Assembly (NCBI GenBank): GCA_950022655.1
Contig: OX465583.1
Span: forward strand, 30,345,360-30,409,359
Reading direction: 5' to 3'
Source of the DNA: Alentia gelatinosa
Lineage: Eukaryota > Annelida > Polychaeta > Phyllodocida > Polynoidae
Length of the DNA: 64,000 nucleotides
In this document: positions 11,196 through 21,405 of the stretch, piece after piece
Numbering within the stretch: position 1 is the first letter of the stretch
Layout of the letters: the number at the start of each line of letters is the position of its first letter
Program-made: the position numbers and the translations under genes
The notes under the pieces: model-generated
Seen by the model: the letters and a program-made list of their open reading frames with translations, nothing else
Databases searched by the model: none
What the model was told of the DNA's origin: nothing

Positions 11196-11337
11196 GAACT
11201 GCATTGGGAATCGTATAAATAGTCAATACTCCACGAGATTGGATGTGCCGCAATCGTCATCGAGGCGAAGCAGAGTGACGATTATGGCACATCCAAATGA
11301 GTGGAGTATTGTATATTTTACGATTCGAGTGCAGTTC
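11196..11337. mobile_element. 142-bp hairpin element in the COMMD10 3' flank
   Basis: Ends are GAACTGCA and TGCAGTTC. The arms pair along almost all of their length (CAATACTCCA with TGGAGTATTG; GGATGTGCC with GGCACATCC), leaving a small loop near 11262. It is a miniature inverted-repeat element, possibly inside the COMMD10 3' UTR. Confidence 0.85.
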
Positions 11338-11436
11338 TGGATTTATCTCACTCCTTTCTATGACATTATATATCATCACAATATCAGAATAATTAGAATA
11401 TACTTAACAAATCCATATGGCATCATCTCATATTCA

Positions 11437-11458
11437 CTACGCCACGGCTGTGGCGTAG
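11437..11458. repeat. Short perfect hairpin
   Basis: CTACGCCAC, a 4-base loop and GTGGCGTAG form a 9-bp stem. CACTACGCCACATAGCC and GACACTATGCTACG nearby (11535-11576) look like related fragments. Confidence 0.75.
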
Positions 11459-12028
11459 TATTGTCATTTTACGGGGGTGAGCGTTGAGTATGTTATTCCT
11501 ATGGCTAAACTTTTACCATGAGTGGGATAAAAGACACTACGCCACATAGCCGCCACATTACGGACACTATGCTACGAAAATGGTATGCAATGCCATGGTT
11601 TCCTGTGATCTCACAGTGACAGCCTAGGATACTATGCCATGGGTGGTCGACTTTTCTAACTGAACAATTGGGGGAATATCTCAAAATGTAACTCTGATAT
11701 ACCGGGAAGGATGGTATTAATTTATTTTGTATTCCCAGTCACTTTGAACGCATGAAAATTAGTTGTTCAGGGTTTTATGCAACCAAGCATCTGACACTTT
11801 TAACTCCATTAAAAGACTTAGCGTACAGGCGATGTAGAAAAGTGTTCAGATACCTAACCAAGCATCACATCTACTCACTTAACTCATAACATTGAATGAA
11901 TTTGTTAGTGATTATCAGGATGTATAGTGTATGTATGTATATTGTAAATAAGTAGCTTTGTCTATGGACAGAGCTAAACAGAAGGTAATGGTATTTTGTA
12001 GCCCCAGTGTATAAACATATTAAAGTGA

Positions 12029-12034
12029 AATAAA
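12029..12034 (+). terminator. Candidate COMMD10 polyadenylation signal
   Basis: AATAAA lies 968 bases past the COMMD10 stop in an A/T-rich run. It implies a ~1-kb 3' UTR that would contain the 142-bp hairpin at 11196-11337. Another signal could be used; this is the clearest canonical hexamer seen. Confidence 0.4.
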
Positions 12035-14640
12035 AGAATATTCAATTAACCTGTATTCGCCTTGTCAGCAAAATAATTGTGTATATATGTGTAATTCCTA
12101 TCATACATTTTCTTTAAGAGCTTTATGAAAAGTAATAAAAATAACAAAATAAAAACAAATCTGCGATCTGCGATATTGAAGATATGGATGCCTAGAGAGT
12201 ACTTAATGTCAATGCGTATAGAATTCTTATCAGCGAAACCGAGACACAGTAATTGAACTTTGGTCTAGTGAATAATTAGATACCAGGCTCATAGCTAGAA
12301 CTAAGACACTGACAACACACGAAGCGTCACGGTAGGAACATTACGTTTACAATAATATTATATACCCGTGCACATAATTTTAATAGTTGCGTACCGCTGC
12401 CTTCAATGCCAAATATATTTTGAACGGTACCTTGCAGGGATGCAAGTTTTTCGCCAAATGACGGATTTCCGACATTTCATTTACATCGGCAACACGCGCA
12501 GCATTAAATATATATTGATTCATAGCCATTCTGTCATAAATGATTCAACCGTTTTGAATTTCGGATTTTTCACTTAGTCCGGACTTTCATCTCCAACCTT
12601 ATGCCGCACATAGTTTGTAAGGCCTCCATTGGGGCATTGGCTGTGTTTTAACATTCACTTCCACATAGTTTCTCAACCAATTTACGGTAGGTTATTGATT
12701 TCTTGTATATGATAAATATAGAATGCTCTACCAAGGTCTTATATGATACTAGCAATTAGAATCGGTGTTCCATAACACGGTGTCGCACACTCTTAAGATG
12801 AAAGGAAAACAGTTTTAAAAAGTAGCAAAAATAGAATTTAAAATAATGTAACAAATGGAATATTTCAATAGACCGGAGGTGACGTGTACCACGAAAACGG
12901 GGTTATATCAACAAGTAGAAAAGGGGTTATGATCATAATACATAATCTATCATATGGAGACAGGATATGAATGGCATTCATTGGTGGTAATTGGTCTTAG
13001 TTTTACGTCTCGAGTTCGAAGACCAAGGGATATGAAAATACGACGAAGAACCGAGAACTGATTTCGTTCACACATCCTCACTCTGTCACCTCATATACCT
13101 GATTATTATTTAAGACGTAATTTTATTCCAAACAGTTTTCAAAAATGCAAGTACCGTGGTACGCAGGGCAATACTATATTCATACGTGTGTAGACCAGCT
13201 CCGGTTTGGTGGATCACTCGCTTTAGCGTGAACTACGTCCTAAACCCACCGCGTTGCAACCACGAATCTGAAGAACGAAACACTCTGTGAAAAATGAAAC
13301 AGTTGACCAGTAAGTGTCAGGCATTCGCAGAACTTAATTCGAGAATTTCTGCACAAAAACATGTTACATATGAATTTAACCTGACAAACTAGCGTAAATC
13401 CCCGCGTTCCGCTAATGCATATCAACAACAAAAGATATATCGTGTCACCAATACATGTACCGAGACAATATGGCCTACAGGCATTTTAAATATGTTAAAT
13501 CAAAATTATTTGGAGTCTTGTGATTCCATTTGTCCTGACATTAGTGGCACATAGACCACAATCTATAAATAAAACAGTATGAGGTAAACGCTGAATGTTT
13601 TCTTGTAAATACCACTGCTACATATTGTCACTGGGCCCCCAAATCGTGGAGACTTTATCTTTCCCACTTTTGATTTACACCATATCACCTGAGGTATTAT
13701 TGCACATAGTATTCATCCACAAAGTAAGTAAGTAGTGAGGGTTGAGGTGGTGGTGGTTAAACATTGTAAGAAATTTTGTGTACATTCATTTCTTTTTATA
13801 ATCTATTGCGAGCAACACGGAAGAAGAGCGGGGGTCACATTTCACCAGAAATTTTGAGTGCATACATGGATGGCCACACATTTAGTTAGCATACTAGCTA
13901 CAAGGTGACACGAGGGGATTGAGTTTTCAGCCCATTCATGTTCCACACGCCCACTTAACGGTTTGGGGGCTCTATGCGCCGACCAGAATTCCTTATTTCA
14001 CGTTAAAATTGATCAAGGGCATCAAAGTTTCATCATCCCTTCAAAATCGTATCGAGTATAGCAAATATAAGTTTTCCCTAACCTTCCACCTCAGGCTTAG
14101 GTAATGTATACAGGTCAGTGATTCCACATAGCGCTTCCAAAATTAATTCTAGAGGGAAAATATTTTCAAAATATAATTTTCAAGTTTGCAATCATTCTAA
14201 AAATGTCAGTTAGATATAGTGGTGCCGAGCGATTATCATTGGGACAGATCTGTCATTCTCTATCAAATGAAAAGTACGATTTTAACTAAATTCTTTAGTT
14301 TATGTATGCATGCACAGCTCCATGCATACAATTTTATGCCTAATAAAAAATGAGTATGATTGTAAGATCATTATTCAGACAATGGCCTGGCACATTAGTC
14401 TTTTCCTATTCGTAATCTGGCTATTGGAGGAATAAATGCTGACTCAACAAAAAAGTAAGGAAAACATTTTTTTGTCAAGCACACAATTCATCATACATTT
14501 ATATATAATGGTCTTCCGTTTTGACGCAACCCAGGGCGAGATTTTGAGTTTACTAACAATTACGCCATGTCGTAAGCGCACGCATTGCCTGTGTTTTCAC
14601 ACAATTTCGTACCATTCCGTGTATGTTTGTCTCTTGACTG
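12035..14640. other. Intergenic sequence, nothing recognised
   Basis: A/T-rich sequence with only short frames. A small inverted repeat (TTGGTCTT...AAGACCAA) lies at 12992-13029. No coding segment or repeat family is supported. Confidence 0.5.
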
Positions 14641-14644
14641 GCCT

Positions 14645-14708
14645 CAGTCCCTGTATCCTACTGCCACCGCACCGCCCCTACCCTTCCACCCGCCTGATAC
14701 AGGGACTG
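14645..14708. repeat. Short inverted repeat
   Basis: CAGTCCCTGTATC and GATACAGGGACTG are perfect 13-bp arms separated by 38 bases of C-rich sequence. Confidence 0.8.
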
Positions 14709-15349
14709 GTAGAATCCGTAACCGGCCGTGTAGACTGGTGCGATTTTGCACCACACTCCCCAAGCAGAGGTCTGGCTACTGGTCAGGATATCTGCTTGGA
14801 GATTGATACCCTCTCACTTTGATCTCAATCGAGACATAGTCAGGAGTAGGCAAAATATATTGCTATGACAACACAGGCAGGCAGGGAACTGGAGGAGGGG
14901 AGGGGGAGGGGTAGAGGGAGGTATAGGGTTACAGGGAGGGGCTTAGGGTCATAAACAGGAGATTCTAGTCAGAGTGGACAAGTCTTTGATTCATGGGCCA
15001 GTTAGAGAAGGACACATGCTATAATGAATTGTATATTCTCAAAACCCAAAATAAGAAAAATTTGATAGATGATTAGTGATATGGATAGATAATGTACAGT
15101 TACCTGTGAAGGTTCAGAGTGATACTATACATATATAACTACATGTATCGACTATACACGAGTGTTATCCAATTCTTTAAAATAATTTTTAAACGATGAC
15201 TTGCTGGGTTCCAGCTTTAGAATCTCCACGAAATTTAACTTTGGGCATTCTACAAGCGCTTTCCCTATACTCAGCTGATTTCTTATAGAACCCAGTGTTG
15301 GGGTTCACAATGCTAAACAGAGAATATATATGTTCAATGCGTTTTTCAG

Positions 15350-15396
15350 AACCTGAAGTCATCAGCTCGCTCAAGGAAAAATGCTCCTCCGTGCCT
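15350..15396 (+). CDS. Candidate 47-bp exon (unassigned)
   Basis: A strong acceptor (GTTTTTCAG, to 15349) and a consensus donor (GTAAGT, 15397) bound a short open stretch. One frame reads PEVISSLKEKCSSVP. It could be an upstream exon of the mucin-like locus, but it is too short to classify and could be chance. Confidence 0.2.
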
Positions 15397-15554
15397 GTAA
15401 GTGATTCAAAATATTTTCCGAATGAAATTTATCAGTTAAAACATTTTCAGTCCCCTTTCTATGGAGGAAAAATGATTTACTCGGGTCTATAAAAACGCTT
15501 GATATATATCCGGTTATAAATGTGAACCAGTATAAATTTGTGAAGGTAAAGGGG

Positions 15555-15813
15555 GGTGTCCACTGCGCTCCCGACACACTACGACACACTACGACAAGCC
15601 TTTGGACAAGCGTTACGACACAGAATCGAACGTTTTGGGTTTTTGTCGTAGCAGTGGACACACCGTTCCGACACGGCTCCCGACACACTCCGACACACTC
15701 CGACATCGCTACGACACAGCGCGCTTGTCGTAGCCGTGTCATAGCCCTTCCGACAAAATTAAACATGTTTAATAAATCGTAGAGGTCGGCTTGTGTCGTA
15801 GTGTGTCGGGAGC
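15555..15813. mobile_element. Inverted-repeat element built of TGTCGTAG / CCGACACAC motifs
   Basis: The left arm GCTCCCGACACACTACGACA (from 15567) pairs with the right arm GTGTCGTAGTGTGTCGGGAG (to about 15812). An inner pair, GTGTCCACTGC (15556) and GCAGTGGACAC (15651), marks a second inverted repeat. Related fragments lie at 38645-38730 and 58495-58600. Non-coding. Confidence 0.7.
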
Positions 15814-16289
15814 ATTCCTACTATGGAAAAGCTATGAACCGCCCCCCCACACACACACAGTGTGCACCTTTATAAACTGATAAGTACTGATACACATGGT
15901 ATCTGATACTAGATCATTATTGACTACTGTAACTATGACCATTACTATCATAAAACTGGATGAGGTTTAAAATTTGTTTCTGTATTAGATGTTTATTTCA
16001 ACCCCATGTATAAGCAGTCACCCTGTTTAAGAGGACACCAACTATTTCAGTATGAAAAGCCATTTAACCACGTGTAAACGGACACTTCAGAAAAACAGCT
16101 TATCGAATATGACTAGGTGGTGTGAGGACAACACTCCAGATTATCTTGATTCTTAGATCATGTTGTGTATGGCCTGCTGTCTGATTGTCTATACACCAGT
16201 CTACCGACCTGTGTAGGTTCCTGTAGGCATCAGAGTGGTTATAATAGTTCATATATCTATGCCATAGTATCACCTATATAAAGATATGA

Positions 16290-16480
16290 TGTACTACATA
16301 GCCTCACCATCGACAGACTGAAAACCCTGAACGGACACTTTGGCCAGGAATGGAAGGTGTCCACTTACGCGGGATCTACTGTACCTAGATACACACAATA
16401 CCAGGTTGAATACATATCTATTATGATTTCTATCAATGTTCATCTTATACAGTAAAACTCCTCTGAAGGGGACAACCTCT
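16290..16480. repeat. Fragments of the CAGTAAAACCCCGCC element family
   Basis: 16330-16392 carries a right-end-like GTGTCCACTTACGCGGGATC followed by TACTGTA. 16447-16480 carries a left-end-like TACAGTAAAACTCC with GGGGACAACC. Both resemble the ends of the complete copy at 25854-26323. Confidence 0.6.
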
Positions 16481-16634
16481 GTTCTGAGCAAAGCGACCGT
16501 TACAATATTTTTGTTCCTAGTTACTACTAACACAGTGAGCTGTTATTTCTGCTACAACACTGATATTTCTGCTAAAACGAAAAACCATTCATGGTCAATA
16601 AAACATGATCTTCTTTCTTTTTTTCATATTCAGG

Positions 16635-16769
16635 CATTTTCATGGGTGTGTGCATCCTTGTGACGGTCGCAGAACAGCATGAACAACGAGTAGGCCAACT
16701 TAAGTCTACAGACACGGACTATGATGTGCCCCCTTTCACTAATCGTGGATACTACTGGCCTTATAGAGG
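16635..16769 (+). CDS. Candidate exon with hydrophobic start and Tyr-rich tail
   Basis: An acceptor TTCATATTCAG and a donor-like GTACTG bound an open stretch. It reads a short hydrophobic run (MGVCILVTVA), then charged sequence and DTDYDVPPFTNRGYYWPYR. It ends one base into a codon, the phase required by the acceptor at 21406, so it could be a 5' exon of the mucin-like locus. The hydrophobic run is short for a signal peptide, and there is no homology support. Confidence 0.22.
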
Positions 16770-17689
16770 TACTGTACGGTTAAGGGGTATTTGTATTAAT
16801 CATGTTAATACCCTTCTACTATATATGCATACAAGGAAGACTATTGTTGATATACATATTCATTTTCAAGATATTAATACAATGATATCTTGTAGAGTTG
16901 TCCATGTCGATCTGGGGAGGAAGCTATCTCATGTATGATTATCAGATCCGAAAGATATTGGTAATGTTTATGTATTCGGGAATTTATTTACTTCATATTG
17001 ATAAAGTTCTATATTGGCCGGCTGTCAGGTACAGCCAGAGCTCCTTCTGAGCACTCGGTGGGTTTGTGTCAGATGATTTTTTTCCTTGTTTCTTGGTCGA
17101 ATAGTCAGCCAAAATGTTCACATGTAGAAAGTTGTCCAGTAGAGGATGCCTTTAATTCTATTATTTCGGTTATGGAGTTATGGCCTGTTGTCAAAGGTTT
17201 GTCTAAATGGGTTGACCGATTTATAAACAAAATTGTACTTGTTTAGACAATACCCTAGTCGAGGCGATGCTCAAGTTGGGTAAAAGTTTGAAAGTAAGCA
17301 ATGAGATAATACCGGGAAATACATTGGCTTTCGGCTATATATGATATTCGTTTAGTATCGCATCATATTCATACCTATGAAAATGTATTTGCAGATGCAT
17401 TGTCGAGGTTGGATTCACGTTATCATAGAGATCTAGTTAGGTAATATGTCGATCAATCGGTGCCTCATTGTTGTTTTCATGAAATGAGGAATTGAAGTCA
17501 TAGTGTTTTAATCTTCAATTAGTTGGATAGGCTGAATCAACTTGGCAAAGAGTTCAAAGGTAAAGATACCTCATAGGTATGAGCGATTTTATAGATTTTC
17601 AAATTGGAATATAAAAAAATCGGGTTGAGGGGCAAAAATACCTACACTGCACGAAAAATACCGCTTTACATATGTATCCGAAACGCGTC

Positions 17690-17835
17690 TAAAAGTAGGA
17701 TTTAGTGTCTAGAAGTTCGACCTGTTATCCGTCTCGTAGACGCCTTATCTAGTGGCGTATATACATGTCCATGGTGCGGTCTTATATACGTCATATATAC
17801 ACCTGATTCCGTTGTATATACACCACCATACAATA
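17690..17835. repeat. Dispersed repeat, left part (interrupted copy)
   Basis: The CCGTC..GTAGACGCC to GTATATACACCACCAT segment matches 61005-61107 in the duplicated unit. The remainder of the repeat resumes at about 18395, implying an insertion between them. Confidence 0.65.
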
Positions 17836-18394
17836 GTTCCGATCTTTGCAACTTGGGGACACTACTGGTAGCATATTTCATTTTCGATTAATCATCCAAG
17901 TCTGTATTATATGAAAAATACAATCTTATATTATCAATTAATTTCATAAAAACCTAATTGAGTATAAATTGATTAATTAGACATAGTAAACCCTGCATTA
18001 TATATTTTTTTAATTGTTTTTCTAATAGATCTTACTTTCAAACACCTTTTGAATGTGTGGACAGGCAGGCTTACTATATAATGACCCTCTTCACACTTAA
18101 GGTTGAATCCTGAAATCTTCTTACACAAGCGCCCCCCCCACTCCCACCCGGCCGCACACGTGTGAATGCGGCCGCACAGGTGTGAATGCGGCTGCACATG
18201 TATACCCGGCCCCCACCCGACATCATAACACCTCGCGGCGGGCAGCGGCAGGCATGGGCGGGTGGTGGGGGGTGGGGGAGGGTTTCCCACTGAGTCAACC
18301 TGTACAGACGGGCGGTGGGTGGCGGGCAGCGGGCGGCTTCTCACTGAGGCTGGCTGGGGGTGGCGTGGGGTGGTGGGGGGGGGGGCATCTCACA
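17836..18394. repeat. ~560-bp GC-rich insertion with short tandem repeats
   Basis: This block separates two parts of a dispersed repeat that are contiguous at 61005-61260. It holds three 20-bp units of the type CGCACACGTGTGAATGCGGC (18155-18205) and G-rich tandem sequence (18240-18390). Frames across it are low-complexity. Confidence 0.5.
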
Positions 18395-18665
18395 CTCTCC
18401 GAGCGGCCACTAATCCGTCTACACACACTGAAGGGAGGCAGGGGTCGCAATTTTCTTTTCTTTTTTTGGTATCATATATACGCCTGGCGTATATATATCG
18501 CACAGAGCATGTTTTATCCTGGATACGCCAGGCATGAAAGACAGCCAAGTCACGTGCGTCTACATATGGAAACTACCTCGTAGACGCCCGAAACGTAGAC
18601 GCGGATAAGAGGTGTATACAAATGAAAACAAGTCTATATTCAGCCAATACGTGCGTTATCGCGAT
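18395..18665. repeat. Dispersed repeat, right part
   Basis: GAGCGGCCAC..TAATCCGTC, CACACTGAAGG and the AAACAAGTCTATAT..CAGCC..ATACGTGCG segment match 61118-61235, with extra sequence (18470-18620) rich in GTATATA and GACGC motifs. Confidence 0.65.
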
Positions 18666-19278
18666 GGTGTATATATATGTAAAATCGTGGTTTTCGTGCA
18701 GTGCTAGTACAGTTTGTGCAGGAGCGGCACGGCGTTCTTATGCTAGGTTTACACCATCACCCCGACAATCCCGACAGCCCCAACAAGCCATCGTTGTTTC
18801 TCGACGAAACATAAGTAGACTTGACTGTCAGCGCATTGCCAGGGAGAATTTCTGACTGTCCAAAAATCTGCCACGAAAGTCCTGGCAACCCCCTCTGACC
18901 ATGACCATTAGGGTTTGCCTTAAGTGGGTGGAGCTTCCACCACAGAGCGTAACTCAACTGAAGTCGATGGGCTCTGTGGTTGTAAGTCGCTGGGCTTCGG
19001 TCGCATATGCACTACCTGCCAACTTTTGTACAGTGGCCATTTCGTGGGCAGGTTGGACTCATGAATGTGTTTCATTATATAAATGAAGCTGAAGATGAGT
19101 ACCACAATGAGGAAAATGTTGATTTTGGTAGTAATTCACCAGAGCACACTAGACCAGACTAGATTTATGCTTGATCAAAATTTCTGCACTGCATATGATT
19201 GGTTGGTCTAAAATGATAATTACTACAGTAAAGTACGGTAGAATATCAATAGCTTCTCAGTCATCTAAGAGATCAGGT

Positions 19279-19506
19279 AGCTGTTTCAAAAGTTGGGAGG
19301 GTGCTAAACGAGAGTACTCATAGCCAAAGCGAGAGTCAACAACTGCACTTAAAATATCGCTGTCGAGGTGGAGGTGTCGCTCGCTATTGGGTATTGGTAA
19401 CGGTTTTGCTGCTGCTGTGATTTAAAGTGCCGCTCGCTGTTGCCGGCCTCTCGCTTGGAAATGCAACGTGCCATTGGCGAGACCTCACTCGACTCTTGAA
19501 ACAGCT
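19279..19506. mobile_element. 228-bp inverted-repeat element, copy 1
   Basis: Ends are AGCTGTTTCAAAAGT and ACTCTTGAAACAGCT. The body carries mirrored AGCGAGAG / CTCTCGCT and GTGGAGGTGTCGCTCGC / GTGCCGCTCGC motifs. It matches 58227-58453 along its whole length, so this is a true repeat family. Confidence 0.85.
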
Positions 19507-19758
19507 CCCGGGAGTTTTGTCTCATGTAATATCTCCCTCTAAATTAATGGTCTTTTACAATAGCTTTGTCAAAGATTTAAGAACTGTTATGTCATGCTAT
19601 CATACATAAGAAAGAAAAGGGGGGGGGGGTGTTTGGGAAAGGGTGACTTGATATTTTAGGGGGTGGTACCAAATGTGTGCTAAAGTGTGACAGGGTGGTG
19701 GCGGGGGGCGGGGGGGTCCTAAAAATGCCCTAAAAAGTGCGACATAATTTATGGACAG

Positions 19759-20515
19759 CCCCCAACCACTGCAAAGCCTACTACACCAATCACTCCAAAA
19801 CCAACTATACCAACAACTTCCAAACCCACTAAACCAAACACTGCAAAGCCCACTACAAAAATGACTCCAAAACCCACTACACCACACAGTCCAGACATAC
19901 CACACACTCCACACATGCCTACTGCACCAAACACTCTAAAAAACACTCAAAATTCCACTATATCAACCGCTCAGAAGCCCACTACACTAACCACTCAAAA
20001 ACCCACTACACCAACCATGCCACAGCCCACTACACCAAACATTCCAAAGCGAACTATACCAACCATTCCAAAGGCAACTACACCAACTACTCCGCAGCCC
20101 ACTACTCAGAAATCCATTACACCAACCACTCTAAAGCCCACTACACAAACCCCTCAAAGCCCTACTGCAACAATCATACAAGAGCCCACTTCTACTACAT
20201 CAACCACTTCAAAGCCCATTACACCAACACCTCAAAATTCCACTACGTCAACCACTATGAAGCCCACTCTCACAGTCACACCATGCTACACCAACCACTC
20301 GACAGCCCAGTATATCAACCACTCAAAAGACCACTACACCAACCACTCAAACACCCACTACATCAACTGCTTGTCAGCCCAGTACACCAACCACTCAAAA
20401 GACCACTACACCAACCAATCCACAGCCCACTACACCATCCTCTTCTAATTTGACTACGGTAACCACTCCGAAACCCGATACACCAACCACTCCAAAGCCT
20501 ACTACACCTGCCAAT
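19759..20515 (+). pseudogene. Decayed Thr/Pro-repeat exon (copy 1)
   Basis: After a TATGGACAG acceptor-like site the frame reads PPTTAKPTTPITPKPTIPTT-type repeats to about 20284. A frame change follows, and the frame then ends in TAA at 20448; the TTP register continues in another frame to about 20515. It is an older, degenerate relative of the long exon at 21406-24102. Confidence 0.55.
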
Positions 20516-20539
20516 TAGAATCGACCATCCAAAGACCAA

Positions 20540-21330
20540 CACTCCAAACACTCAAAAACCCGCTACACCAACCACTCCAAAGCCCACTACACCAAACCAC
20601 TCCACAGCCCAATACATCAAACCACTCAAAAACACACAACACAAACCACTCCAAAGCCCATTACTCCAGCCACTCCACAGCCCCCTATACCAACCACTCT
20701 AAGGCCAACTATACCAACCACTAAAAATCCCACTACATCAACCACTTGACAGCCCAATACATCGACCACTTGACAGCCCAATACAGCAACAACTCGACAG
20801 TCCACTAGAACAACAACTAAGAAACCCATTCCACCAACCACTCAAAAACCCACTACACCAACCACTCCAAAGCCTGCTACACCACCATATCAACATTATT
20901 TTCTAGCTATATCTGATGTTTTCTCAGAATTGATCGAAAGATTTCAAGATTTGCTTTTGCAGGAGACAAAATTGGAACAAGAAATTAACAGTCCTTTCAT
21001 CAGGAGAAACATCACAAAAGACCACTACTCCAACCACTCCAAAGCCCAGTTATGAATCAAAAAACGACTAAACTGCCCACTACACCAACCACCCCACAGC
21101 CCACTACACCAACCACTCAAAAACCCTCTACACAAACAACTCCAAAGAACAATACACCAACTGCTCCAAAGTCCACTACACCAACCACTCCAAAACTAAC
21201 TAGACAATCCACTGCAAAGCCCACCAGCGAATCCACTGCCCACTACACCTGCCACTAGAAAAAACCCCCTCAAAAACCCACTCTATCAACTGTTTTAATG
21301 TCCACTACACCTACTACTCCAAAGCCAACA
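20540..21330 (+). pseudogene. Decayed duplicate of the mucin-like exon start and repeats
   Basis: At 20963 a TTGCTTTTGCAG acceptor is followed by GAGACAAAATTGGAACAAG, matching the intact exon start at 21406, but the homologous frame meets TAA after eight codons. Thr/Pro repeats on either side (20540-20885 and 21050-21330) contain stops. It indicates a local duplication of the exon and its intron boundary. Confidence 0.6.
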
Positions 21331-21405
21331 TATTTTCGTAACTTTTAAACTATAAGTGGTATTTTCTTAAATTTATTTTAATGAGTTCATGGTTTGTTTT
21401 TGCAG

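Noticed and set aside
19749..19946. Minus-strand Val/Gly/Cys frame over the decayed repeat
   Set aside because: Antisense of the Thr/Pro array; no splice or start support.
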